This document shows positions 17,636 through 26,600 of a stretch of 64,000 nucleotides of DNA, one piece after another. Both the position numbers and the translations under genes were made by a program. The DNA comes from an uncultured Clostridia bacterium (lineage in GTDB: Bacteria > Cyanobacteriota > Vampirovibrionia > Gastranaerophilales > Gastranaerophilaceae): NCBI GenBank assembly GCA_945946765.1, contig CAMEWS010000002.1, positions 1 through 64,000 on the forward strand. The letters are read 5' to 3'. The notes beneath the pieces were generated by a model. The model made no database searches. It saw only the letters and a list, made by a program, of their open reading frames with translations, and was not told the origin of the DNA. The first letter of the stretch is position 1; every line of letters begins with the position of its first letter.

Positions 17636-17658
17636 AAATTGATCGTTGGGGTGGAGAA
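17636..17658 (+). repeat. 23-nt direct repeat, left copy
   Basis: The sequence starting AAATTGATCGTTGGGG is repeated exactly at 17864-17886. The two copies flank the dispersed repeat element at 17661-17868, so they may be a target-site duplication or a tandem duplication scar. Confidence 0.7.
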
Positions 17659-17660
17659 TT

Positions 17661-17868
17661 TCTGAGGCGGCTTCGCTTTTAGAAGTGTAACGGAGTGCGA
17701 ATGACGCAAAGTCTAGCATTTTGCACTCTGCCGAAAAAATGATTAAGTATCATTTTTGAGAGGGGTGACCCCATGCACTTGTTGCCTGTGCCGAACTTGT
17801 TAATAAGAATGAACTTGTTTTTTGCACAGGTTCAACAAGTAGTAGGAGTCAGTTGACAATATGAAATT
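17661..17868 (+). repeat. Long copy of the dispersed TCTGAGG...GTCAGTTGAC repeat
   Basis: It begins TCTGAGGCGGCTTCGC, has GGGGTGACCCCATGCACTTG in the middle and ends AGGAGTCAGTTGACAATATG. It is larger than the copies at 12025 and 58761 because of an extra internal hairpin with about 15-bp arms (17777-17840: ACTTGTTGCCTGTGC and its complement with a bulge). Confidence 0.6.
17735..17757. terminator. Hairpin with A and T flanks, possible hpt terminator
   Basis: AAAAATGAT and ATCATTTTT form 9-bp arms around a 5-nt loop. The T-rich right arm would serve as the tail for plus-strand transcripts from hpt. It lies inside the repeat element, so termination is a guess. Confidence 0.4.
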
Positions 17869-17886
17869 GATCGTTGGGGTGGAGAA
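17864..17886 (+). repeat. 23-nt direct repeat, right copy
   Basis: This is identical to 17636-17658. It begins within the last bases of the dispersed repeat element. Confidence 0.7.
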
Positions 17887-17963
17887 ACTTCAATTTATGA
17901 GATTACTTTATTATCAATCTTTATCAATGTTACATCATGTTAAAACCCTTTAAAAAACCATGG

Positions 17964-17991
17964 TTGGCAGTTTTCATGTTTGATATATAAT
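17964..17991 (+). promoter_or_regulatory. Sigma70-type promoter of rpsB
   Basis: TTGGCA (17964-17969) and TATAAT (17986-17991) are separated by 16 nt. Initiation near 17998 would give a 129-nt leader before rpsB. Confidence 0.7.
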
Positions 17992-17997
17992 TATTTT

Positions 17998-18120
17998 GTA
18001 GTAGTAAGAGGAATCCGTACGGAACACGCAAACGACAGCCGAAACAAGCAAAACTCGTTTGCCCAGTAGGTCGGAATCCCTGCAGCAATCAGGTAGACTG
18101 TTGCAGAAGAAAGAAAGGAT
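17998..18120 (+). promoter_or_regulatory. Structured 5' leader of rpsB, possible S2 autoregulatory site
   Basis: The leader contains an 8-bp stem (GCAAACGA/TCGTTTGC), the palindrome CCGTACGG, two copies of GGAATCC and a closing CTGCA/TGCAG hairpin just before the ribosome-binding site GAAAGGA. Ribosomal protein S2 represses its own operon through the leader in other bacteria. Whether this unrelated-looking leader does the same is inference. Confidence 0.45.
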
Positions 18121-18126
18121 AAACAG

Positions 18127-18894
18127 ATGCCGGTAGCATCAATGATTGATTTACTTGAAGCAGGTGTACATTTCGGACACCAAACACAAAGATGGAACCC
18201 CAAAATGAAACCGTATATTTACGGTGCAAGAAACGGAATCTACGTTATCGATTTAAGAAAAACTTCCGATAAATTAGATGAAGCTTACAACATTGTAAAA
18301 GAATTTGCCGCAAGAGGAAAAAATGTTCTTTTTGTAGGTACAAAAAAACAAGCTACAGAAGTTGTTGCTGAAGAAGCAACAAGATGTGGTATGTACTACA
18401 TCAACAGAAGATGGCTTGGCGGTTTGTTAACAAACTTTGAAACTATCAGAGGCAGAGTTAACAAATTAAGAGAATTGGAAGAATTTGTAAATTCAGGTCA
18501 CATTGACAAACTCCCTAAAAAAGAAGTTGTTCAAATGACTAAAAAACTCGAAAAATTATCAAAAACTTTGGGCGGTATCAAAGAAATGCGCGGTATGCCC
18601 GATTTAATTTTCGTAGTTGACCAGAAAAAAGAAGATATTGCTATTGCAGAAGCTAACAAATTGCATATTCCTGTAATTTGTCTTGCTGATACAAACGCAA
18701 ATCCTGACGGAATTGATTACATCATCCCCGGTAACGATGATGCTATTCGTTCTATCAAATTGATTGCAGCAAAACTTGCAGATGCAGTTCTTGAAGGCAA
18801 ACAATTAAGAGAAAACAAAGCCGTTGGCGCTAAAGCTGAAGCTATTAAAGCAGAAGATGCAGGCGTAACGGAAGAAGTTACAACAGAAGCTTAG
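18127..18894 (+). CDS. rpsB: 30S ribosomal protein S2 (uS2)
   Basis: S2 sits on the back of the small subunit and helps recruit S1. The 255-aa product begins [20 protein letters not shown]. It has the family signatures [20 protein letters not shown] and [14 protein letters not shown] and ends with an acidic tail. The start is supported by AAAGGATAA upstream and by the conserved N-terminus. A terminator separates it from tsf, so the two are probably transcribed separately, although rpsB-tsf is the usual bacterial order. Confidence 0.97.
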   Translation: MPVASMIDLLEAGVHFGHQTQRWNPKMKPYIYGARNGIYVIDLRKTSDKLDEAYNIVKEFAARGKNVLFVGTKKQATEVVAEEATRCGMYYINRRWLGGLLTNFETIRGRVNKLRELEEFVNSGHIDKLPKKEVVQMTKKLEKLSKTLGGIKEMRGMPDLIFVVDQKKEDIAIAEANKLHIPVICLADTNANPDGIDYIIPGNDDAIRSIKLIAAKLADAVLEGKQLRENKAVGAKAEAIKAEDAGVTEEVTTEA

Positions 18895-18905
18895 TCAATA
18901 TTTTT

Positions 18906-18938
18906 AAAGTCGGCGAGCAACTGCCTGCCGACTTTTTT
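18906..18938 (+). terminator. Terminator after rpsB
   Basis: AAAGTCGGC and GCCGACTTT form a 9-bp stem with a 12-nt loop, and the right arm runs into six T residues. It lies 11 nt beyond the stop codon. Confidence 0.88.
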
Positions 18939-18951
18939 AAAAATAAATTAA

Positions 18952-19018
18952 TCGTCATCTTGAACTTATTTTAAAGGCTGTATAGTTTACGGATGCTGAA
19001 TTGAGTTTTGCATGACGT
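18952..19018. repeat. Intergenic palindromic repeat, TCATTCTGAA family
   Basis: The left arm CGTCATCTTGAACTTATTTT and the right arm CTGAATTGAGTTTTGCATGA are partly complementary. The stretch resembles 9872-9936, 46193-46240 and 54795-54866. It lies between the rpsB terminator and tsf. Confidence 0.45.
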
Positions 19019-19067
19019 CAGATTTTAAAGTAACACTTACAAAAATCAAACAGAGAGGATAAAAATT

Positions 19068-19931
19068 ATGACAGTAACTGCTGCTATGGTAAAAGAGCTT
19101 AGAGAAAAAACCGGTGCAGGTATTCTCGATGCTAAAAAAGCATTAACTGAAAACAATGGCGATATGGAAAAAGCGATGGAATTCCTTCGTCAAAAAGGTA
19201 TTGCATCTGCTGAAAAGAAAATGGGCAGAATTGCTGCAGAAGGTTTAGTAGGTTCTTACGTAGAAGGTAATGTTGGTGCTATTATCGAAGTTAACTGTGA
19301 AACAGACTTCGTTGCTAAAAACGATGAGTTTAAAGAACTAGTTGCAAACTTAGCAAAACAAGTTGTTGCAACAAAACCTGCTGATGTAGATACTTTATTG
19401 GCTTCTACTTGTGCAGCTTGCGGCAAAAAAATCGAAGATCTTATTAAAGAAAAAGTTGCAACTATCGGTGAAAAAATTACCGTTAGAAGATTTGAAATTG
19501 TTGAAGGTAACCCTGCAACGTACATCCACAACGGTAAAATCGGTGTATTGCTTAACACTGACAAAGCTGATGAAACTCTTGAAAAAGATATTTGCTTACA
19601 CATTGCTTCTAATGCTCCAGAATTTGTTTCAAGAGAAGAAATTCCTCAATCAGTAATTGATGAAGAAACAAGAATCGAAATGGGTAAAGAAGATTTGGCT
19701 AAAAAACCTGAAAATATCAGAGCTAAAATCGTGGAAGGCAGAATCAACAAACTTATGGCTTCAAAATGCTTGTTGGAACAACCGTTTGTTAAAAATCCTG
19801 ACCAAACAGTTGCTCAACTTTGCGAAGGCAAATTGGCTGTAAAATCATTCATCCGTTACGTATTGGGTGAAGGTCTTGAAAAAAGACAAGACAATTTTGC
19901 AGAAGAAGTTGCAAGCCAAATGGCAAAATAG
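19068..19931 (+). CDS. tsf: Translation elongation factor Ts
   Basis: EF-Ts is the nucleotide exchange factor for EF-Tu. The 287-aa product has the N-terminal UBA-like domain with KELREKTGAGILDAKKALTE and GIASAEKKMGRIAAEG. The core signature VNCETDFVAKNDEF follows, and the two-subdomain dimerisation core is full length (E. coli is 283 aa). Many photosynthetic cyanobacteria have a shorter EF-Ts, so this form is the ancestral-looking one. The ATG follows GAGAGGATAAAAATT. A strong terminator shared with dnaE ends the unit. Confidence 0.96.
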   Translation: MTVTAAMVKELREKTGAGILDAKKALTENNGDMEKAMEFLRQKGIASAEKKMGRIAAEGLVGSYVEGNVGAIIEVNCETDFVAKNDEFKELVANLAKQVVATKPADVDTLLASTCAACGKKIEDLIKEKVATIGEKITVRRFEIVEGNPATYIHNGKIGVLLNTDKADETLEKDICLHIASNAPEFVSREEIPQSVIDEETRIEMGKEDLAKKPENIRAKIVEGRINKLMASKCLLEQPFVKNPDQTVAQLCEGKLAVKSFIRYVLGEGLEKRQDNFAEEVASQMAK

Positions 19932-19988
19932 CATTTGTGTGAAAGCTTTTTGGTTTTGTAAAGCTAACATACTTGTTGAAAGAATAAT

Positions 19989-20019
19989 AAAAAGCCCTCA
20001 ATTTCTTGAGGGCTTTTTT
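19989..20019. terminator. Bidirectional terminator between tsf and dnaE
   Basis: AAAAAGCCCTCAA and TTGAGGGCTTTTT form a 13-bp stem around a 4-nt loop, with T runs on both strands. The same GCCCTCAA hairpin is used at 45001-45028. Confidence 0.9.
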
Positions 20020-20055
20020 ATTGGAATAATTTTTAGCGGTAATGATTTGACAAGC

Positions 20056-23000
20056 TTACTCATCCAATGATTTTACGGAAATGTCAACTTTGCCCGCAAA
20101 ATTATTGTTAACAGCATGGATAAGTTCGTTATCTGCATTCACCCAAAAATGTGAATCTGATAGGATTCGGGTAATTTTTCCGTCAGGCTCTTTTAGTTGA
20201 ATAACCAGCGGGTCACTGCCTTTAAAATGCGCAAGCATATCTTTTAAGCCGACAAGTTCTTCAAAACGCATTTCTTCTTTTAATTCAAGTGTGACAATAT
20301 TGCTGTTGTCTACGGGTTTTACGCTGTCTACAATAATATTGTATTGGTCTTCGTCACGGCGTTGAATTTTTCCCGAAAGGATTACTTTCTTTTCTGTTTC
20401 AATAAATGAATTATAGTTTATAAGCGTTTTGTGAAAAGCAACAAATTCAACATTCCCTGTTAAATCCTCAATTATCCCTGATTTTAAGAATTTTGTCGGG
20501 TCTTTTTTTGTGGGAATTTGACGTACTTGCGATAAAAGTCCGCAAATTGTTACAGGTTTGTCGTTTGGAATATCTTTAAGTTCGGCAATGCTGTGAGTGG
20601 TCAAAAACGGAAGTTTGTCTTCAATGCTTGACAGAGGGTGGCTTGTAACGTAAAAGCCAAGATATTCTTTTTCAAATGCTTGGATTTGTCTGTCGTCAAA
20701 TTCTTCGTCACTACCCGTAAGAGTGTATGTATCAAGGTCAACACCCGTACTTGTTGTCATGCCTGCAAACAGACTGCCTTGACCGAGCATTTTGGCTTCG
20801 TTTTGTCTTTTTGCCGAAGACATTAAAGACTCAAGGTTTTCAATTAACTGTTTGCGGCTTTTTTCAATGTTGGTAAATGCACCTGATTTAATCAAACTTT
20901 CCATTGTCCTTGTGTTAAGGGCTTTTGAGTCAATACGAGTGCAAAAATCGTATAATGATTTAAATTCACCGTCTTCGGTTTCACGTTCTTTTTCGATAAG
21001 TTCAATAACGCCTTCACCAACGTTTTTGATAGAGGCAAGTCCAAAACGGATGTTGTCACCGTCAGGGGTAAATTTTGCGTTAGATTTATTGATATCGGGC
21101 GCAAGAACTTTTATTCCCATTTTTTGACATTCCGCAATATAAAGCTGAGTTTTGTCCTGATCACTTGATACGCTGGACAACAGAGCTGACATGTATTCTA
21201 CGGGGTAGTGTGCTTTTAGGTATGCGGTTTGATAAGATACAAAGGCATAAGCTGCAGAGTGGCTTCGGTTAAAGCAGTAAGACGCAAACTTTTCTATTTG
21301 CTCAAATAACTCTGTTGCGCCTTTTTCCGTCATACCATGCTTTGCGGAGCGTTCTATAAACACACCTTTTTGTTGAGCCATTTTTTCAAGCTGTTTTTTA
21401 CCCATCATACGGCGTACATTATCCGCTTCACCCAACGAGTAATCCGCCAATGTTTGGAACACCTGCATAATTTGTTCCTGATAAACAATTGTGCCGTAGG
21501 TGTCTTTTAAAATAGGCTCTAAAAGCGGGTGAGCGTATTCAATCTTTTGTCTGCCGTGCTTACGGTCTACAAAGTCTTGCACCATACCTGAACCAAGAGG
21601 CCCCGGACGGAACAGTGCCACTAATGCGCCTAAATCTTCAAAAACGGAAGGTTTTAGGTCTTTTACAAGTTTTTTCATACCCGAAGATTCCAACTGGAAT
21701 ACACCGTCAGTTTCTCCTCGAATAAGCAGTTCAAAAGTTTTTTCGTCATCCAACGGAATGTTGTTGATGTCAACGTGTTCGCCAGTTCTTTTTTCGATCA
21801 TTTTAAGAGCATTGTGGATGATAGTTAAGTTCCTAAGCCCCAAAAAGTCCATTTTTAACAAGCCGATGTGCTCGTCTTCAATCATTGTATATTCCGTTAC
21901 AATGTTCCCTTCTTTTGAAGGTTCAACGGGTACAACATCCGACAACGGCAATTTGGAAATGATTACACCCGCAGCGTGCATACCTGTATTGTTTTTCAAA
22001 CCTTCTATGGATTTTGCCATGTCCACAAGTTTTTTAACAGTCGGGTCTGTGTCATAAAGCTTTTTAAGCTCCATGCCTTCTTGCAAAGCATCATCAATTT
22101 TAACTTTAGGTTCTCCTGGGATAAGCTGTGCCCACTGGTTGCTTTGCGCATAAGGAATATCATAAACTCTTGCAACGGATTTCATAGCGTTACGTGCGGC
22201 AAGTGTACCAAACGTAACGATTTGACAAACTTTATCCGCACCGTATTTTTTTGTTACGTAATCAATTACTTCGCCACGGCGTTCCACACAAAAATCCACG
22301 TCCACATCAGGCATGCTTACACGTTCGGGGTTTAAGAATCTTTCAAACAACAGATTGTGCTTGATAGGGTCAAGGTCTGTAATTTCAAGTACGTAAGAAA
22401 CCAAACTTCCCGCTGCCGAACCACGACCGGGCCCTACGGGTATGTCGTTGCGTTTTGCATATTGGATAAAATCGGATACGATTAAAAAGTATTCGGCAAA
22501 CCCCATTTTGTTGATAACGCCAAGCTCGTACTCCAAGCGTTCTTTCAGTTCCGGAGTCAATTCGCCGTACCTTTTTTTAATACCTTTCATGCACATATAG
22601 TCAAGAAAAGTTTCTGATGTATGACCTTCAGGAATTTCAAAATAAGGAATGTGGTATTTGCCCATTTCGATTATCAAATGGCACTTTTCTGCAATTTCCA
22701 CAGTGTTTTTAATACATTCCTCAAACATGTCCGCTTCCATCCATTTAAAGGAATCTCGCAGTTGCTCGGGAGTTTTTACGTAAAACTCGTTGTTGGGGAA
22801 TCTGAAACGGTCATTGCTTTCTTTAAGCGAGTTTGTTTGAATACAAAGCAAGGTGTCATGCCAGTCGGCATCTTCTTTTTTTAAGTAGTGGCTGTCATTT
22901 GTGATAACCATTTTTATGCCAAGTTCTTTAGCCAGTTCAATCAATCCGGGGTTGGCTATCTTTTGTTTTTCCAAGCCATGGTCTTGCAGCTCTATATAGT

Positions 23001-23502
23001 AGTCATCTCCAAACAACCCTTTATAAAACTTTGCGGCTTCGTAAGATGCTTCTTTGTCTCCACGAATAAAGCCCTGTGCGACTTCGCCTTGAACGCAAGC
23101 CGAAAGACAGATTAAACCTTCGTGGTGTTTTTCAATATAGTCGTGGTTTATTCTGGGTTTGTAATACATACCTTCGCATTTTGCGATAGATACAAGTTTT
23201 ACCAGATTTTTATAGCCTGTTTGGTCTTTTGCTATCAATACAAGGTGATAGGGGTGAGTTTTTGCAGGATTTTTTTCCGTAATGTCACCGTCATATACAT
23301 AAAATTCACAGCCAATAAGCGGTTTTATTCCCATTTCTTTGGCTGTTTCGTACATTTGAATTGCACCGTACATGTTGCCGTGGTCTGTTAATGCAACTGC
23401 AGGCATGTCGTTTTCTTTTGCAAATTTGCAAAGCTCTTTTATGCGGATAGCACCGTCAAGTAAGCTGTTTTCCGTATGTAAATGTAACGGTACGTATTGC
23501 AT
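20056..23502 (-). CDS. dnaE: DNA polymerase III alpha subunit
   Basis: DnaE is the replicative polymerase subunit. The 1148-aa protein has an N-terminal PHP domain (HLHTENS at 7-13, LTDHGN near 39, NDSHYL near 202), the palm with catalytic aspartates in PDVDVDF (398-404), and the third aspartate in LLKMDFLGLRNL. Thumb, fingers and a C-terminal OB-fold region (KPVTICGLLSQVRQIPTKK) follow. It is one continuous frame with no intein, unlike many photosynthetic cyanobacteria where dnaE is split. The ATG at 23502 has a GGGGAATGGAAG ribosome-binding region. It converges with tsf. Confidence 0.97.
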   Translation of the reverse strand: MQYVPLHLHTENSLLDGAIRIKELCKFAKENDMPAVALTDHGNMYGAIQMYETAKEMGIKPLIGCEFYVYDGDITEKNPAKTHPYHLVLIAKDQTGYKNLVKLVSIAKCEGMYYKPRINHDYIEKHHEGLICLSACVQGEVAQGFIRGDKEASYEAAKFYKGLFGDDYYIELQDHGLEKQKIANPGLIELAKELGIKMVITNDSHYLKKEDADWHDTLLCIQTNSLKESNDRFRFPNNEFYVKTPEQLRDSFKWMEADMFEECIKNTVEIAEKCHLIIEMGKYHIPYFEIPEGHTSETFLDYMCMKGIKKRYGELTPELKERLEYELGVINKMGFAEYFLIVSDFIQYAKRNDIPVGPGRGSAAGSLVSYVLEITDLDPIKHNLLFERFLNPERVSMPDVDVDFCVERRGEVIDYVTKKYGADKVCQIVTFGTLAARNAMKSVARVYDIPYAQSNQWAQLIPGEPKVKIDDALQEGMELKKLYDTDPTVKKLVDMAKSIEGLKNNTGMHAAGVIISKLPLSDVVPVEPSKEGNIVTEYTMIEDEHIGLLKMDFLGLRNLTIIHNALKMIEKRTGEHVDINNIPLDDEKTFELLIRGETDGVFQLESSGMKKLVKDLKPSVFEDLGALVALFRPGPLGSGMVQDFVDRKHGRQKIEYAHPLLEPILKDTYGTIVYQEQIMQVFQTLADYSLGEADNVRRMMGKKQLEKMAQQKGVFIERSAKHGMTEKGATELFEQIEKFASYCFNRSHSAAYAFVSYQTAYLKAHYPVEYMSALLSSVSSDQDKTQLYIAECQKMGIKVLAPDINKSNAKFTPDGDNIRFGLASIKNVGEGVIELIEKERETEDGEFKSLYDFCTRIDSKALNTRTMESLIKSGAFTNIEKSRKQLIENLESLMSSAKRQNEAKMLGQGSLFAGMTTSTGVDLDTYTLTGSDEEFDDRQIQAFEKEYLGFYVTSHPLSSIEDKLPFLTTHSIAELKDIPNDKPVTICGLLSQVRQIPTKKDPTKFLKSGIIEDLTGNVEFVAFHKTLINYNSFIETEKKVILSGKIQRRDEDQYNIIVDSVKPVDNSNIVTLELKEEMRFEELVGLKDMLAHFKGSDPLVIQLKEPDGKITRILSDSHFWVNADNELIHAVNNNFAGKVDISVKSLDE

Positions 23503-23679
23503 AATTCTTCCATTCCCCTTTTCTTATAAATATTAAACCATAGGCGAAGAACTTTTTCAGTAACAAAATAAGTTACGTTTTGTAAAGAATAATTATATTT
23601 GTATAAAGTTTTTGCTTAAAACTGTCGAAATAACTAAGTGTGAAGTTTAAACATTTTGCGGAATGGAAAAGGAATAAAA

Positions 23680-26600
23680 ATGGACAACAATATTAACGGT
23701 GATTATGCACATTTAAGGGTTCAACAGGCTCAAGTGCAAACCTCTCAAGAGTCATCAAAATCCGATGTACAGCCAAGAGAACATTCCGCTCAAATGCATG
23801 ATGACGCTGCTGCCGAACAATTGGGCAGAAGCCAGCTTTTGCATATAAACTTACCTGCTGCTCAAGAGCCTGTAAAGCTTTTGGGAATAAAGGATATTTT
23901 GAGTAATGAACATATTAATGACGAAACCGCAGACAAAATACTGTTAGAATTTGGTTTTTCGCCGGAAGAATGTACCGAATTAAGAAAAAAATATCCGTTT
24001 ATAAATATTGTTGCGGAATCTTTTGATGTTGTTAAAAATAATGCAACTACATCTTATGGGTTAGAAATGTCTAAAGAAGGCATTTTAAAGGCTTTGGAAT
24101 ATTCTCTAAAAAATCCTAAAGAATTGGAGGCGGTTGATTATATCACTCAAAAAAATATTGATTTATTATTTGAACAATATGGTTTAAAAAAAGAGGATGC
24201 TTTGGATGTTTTAAATAGTTTTTCAGAAGATGTTAGTTTGGCTGATACAGCGTTAAAAATTACACAATTAACAGACGATTCGCTTGAAACTGTCTATCGC
24301 ACTATTTCGTATAATAATGAAAATTCCTGCTATCCTAATGACAAGCAATTGCTTGCGATGAAAAAACTTAATGATGAATTGGGTGATGAGTTTAGTGTTT
24401 ATTCGGCTGACTTGTTGGAACATCCCGAACAGGTTACACCTCAATTTATTGAAAAATTAAAAAAAGAAATAAAATTAATTCATGATAATAATATTAAATT
24501 TGTTACGGTTAAACAAGACCCTGTTGTTTTGTTGGATGAGTTAAAAAAGATTAATGCCGATATAAAAAAATACGGTTTTGATTTTTCTAATATAACACCA
24601 ATGAATATGGAACGTTATATTGATGTTATTAACCTGCCTTTTGCTCAAGCATCGTCAGATTTTATTCGTCAGTGTGCCGACAAAGTAAAAATTAGTCATT
24701 CAGATGTAATAATGAAAATGGCAAAAGATAAAGATTTTATGGAAAATCCGAAAGCTATGGCAAATTTGCTCAACACAATTGCCAAAATTCCTAAAAATCA
24801 AAGTATATATAGTGATTTATCTAAATGGTTAAAACAAGATAAAAACGTTGATTTAGAAGGCATAACAAAAGTTGCACAGGCATTTGCAGAGGTTGGAGGT
24901 TGTCCAAAAGATACCGGCGCTTATGCTTTGCTTGCTCACGATTTTACAACAAATGAGCCAAAATATGATGATTGTGTAAACTTTATACACAAGCTTCAAG
25001 AATTTTACGGCGGAAAAGATTCAAAATATTCAGTGGATGATTATATGTCACAAGTTTGGCGTGGAATTGATTATGCAAATTATGAAAGTTGTTTTGACAA
25101 ATTAAAAGAAAAAGGTTTGTACGGGCAAATTCATCCGCAAGATTTAAGACGTAGTCTTGAATATTCTCAAAACCCCGATATTTTGGATGCAGCAATAAAA
25201 CAAAAAAATAATCCTATTGTTTCAGGTGCATTATATCTTTTTGACGAATTTAGTGATGAAGCAATTAACAATGAGTATAAATCAGTTTGTGAATCCGTAA
25301 AAAATTTGAACCCCGAATACAGTGATTTAGATATTAATGATTGTGTAGCAATATTGGATTGTTACACAAATCTTAAACCCAATTTTTATAATAAATTGCA
25401 GTTTGGATACAATATTGACGATAAAATATTAAATATTAACGAAACATTACAAAAAAATAAACTTTTTGATTGTAAAGAATATGCACACAAATTTTTTACA
25501 ACCGATTTCCCTAATATAGATATAAAAGATAAAGTAAGACTTTTTCAAGGTATAACAGAAATCAACAAAGATGCGGTTTTTGACATACTTTTAAAAGGTA
25601 ATATACCCCCTCAAAATCTTATAGAGATGATGAAACAAGAAAGCACATTGTGGCTTGCTTTAAGAGATTACAAGCCGGCTGAAAATATTGTTGAAAATCA
25701 GAAAAATATTGTACTTGAACATCCTGACAGATATGTTAACGGCGAAAATTTGACAGAAGAAGAAATGAAAATTACCGTTAATAACTTTTTTCACAAGAAC
25801 AAAAACAATTTAATGGTGCTTTCCTCAGCAACTGACAAAGAAGCCGTAAATCATCTTTTAAGAATGCGTTTTGATGATGCAAGAGAATATCTTGGTATAA
25901 TTCAAGAATTTGGTTGTGCGGATTTGGATTTGTTGTCAGGTTTAAATAATTCCGTAAATATTGACGGAAAGCCGTTTTTGCCTGCTCAAAAAATCGGGTT
26001 TATTGATTTATTGCAAGCATACAAAGACAATAATCTTTCTACCGATAAAATAAAAGCTATGGTTGATTCCGGCAAGGTTGATTTTGCCCGATTAAATATT
26101 GATTTGTTCAATCAAATAATGAAAAATGCAGGTTTAACGGAAGAAGAAATTGTGTCTATTCCCAAAGAAAAGCTAACGGGTTGGGATACAAGGTATATTC
26201 ACCTTCTTTCAAAAGAAATTCAAGAAGAAAAAGACGAAGCATTTTCGGATATTTTACGAGTCGGGAATTTATCCGATTTTAGACAATATATTCAAGATAC
26301 AAGTAATGTTTACGGTCAAGCAAACGCTGTTACCCGCAAAAAATTTGCGGATTTGGGCATGAATTATGACAAATGGTTAAAGCCTTCTCAAGAAAATGAA
26401 GTTGTTTTTAAAGCAAAAGATGATAACAAAGAGCAGCTTTCGCAAATACAAAAACAATTCTTGGAAGACATAGAAACCTTGCGTCAAGGTCCTGTCAAAG
26501 GCTTTATTGACAAACAATATGCCAAGTATATTAAAGACAACAAATTCTTTATTCCACAAGACTGTGTTTCAAGCAAAGCAAAAACAAAAGAATTTATTTC

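Larger units (their letters stand above)
17582..18126. other. 545-nt gene-free region: repeats, promoter and rpsB leader
   Basis: No protein gene is seen. The stretch holds two 23-nt direct repeats, a large copy of the dispersed GGAAGTGACC-type repeat between them, several hairpins (17693-17728, 17735-17757, 17777-17840), a consensus promoter at 17964-17991 and a structured rpsB leader. Its length is unusual in an otherwise compact window. Confidence 0.7.

Noticed and set aside
18030-18075. GCAAACGAC tract resembling a tmRNA resume codon region
   Set aside because: The tag would read ANDSRNKQNSFAQ without an ALAA-type end, and no acceptor/T-arm sequence or CCA is present within tmRNA distance. 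It is part of the rpsB leader.
17991-18203. Minus-strand 70-codon frame over the rpsB leader and start
   Set aside because: It overlaps the conserved rpsB N-terminus and the promoter and has no start signals of its own.
20792-21127. Plus-strand frames opposite dnaE
   Set aside because: They are shadow frames of a long, strongly conserved gene, with no ribosome-binding sites and Phe/Ser-rich products.
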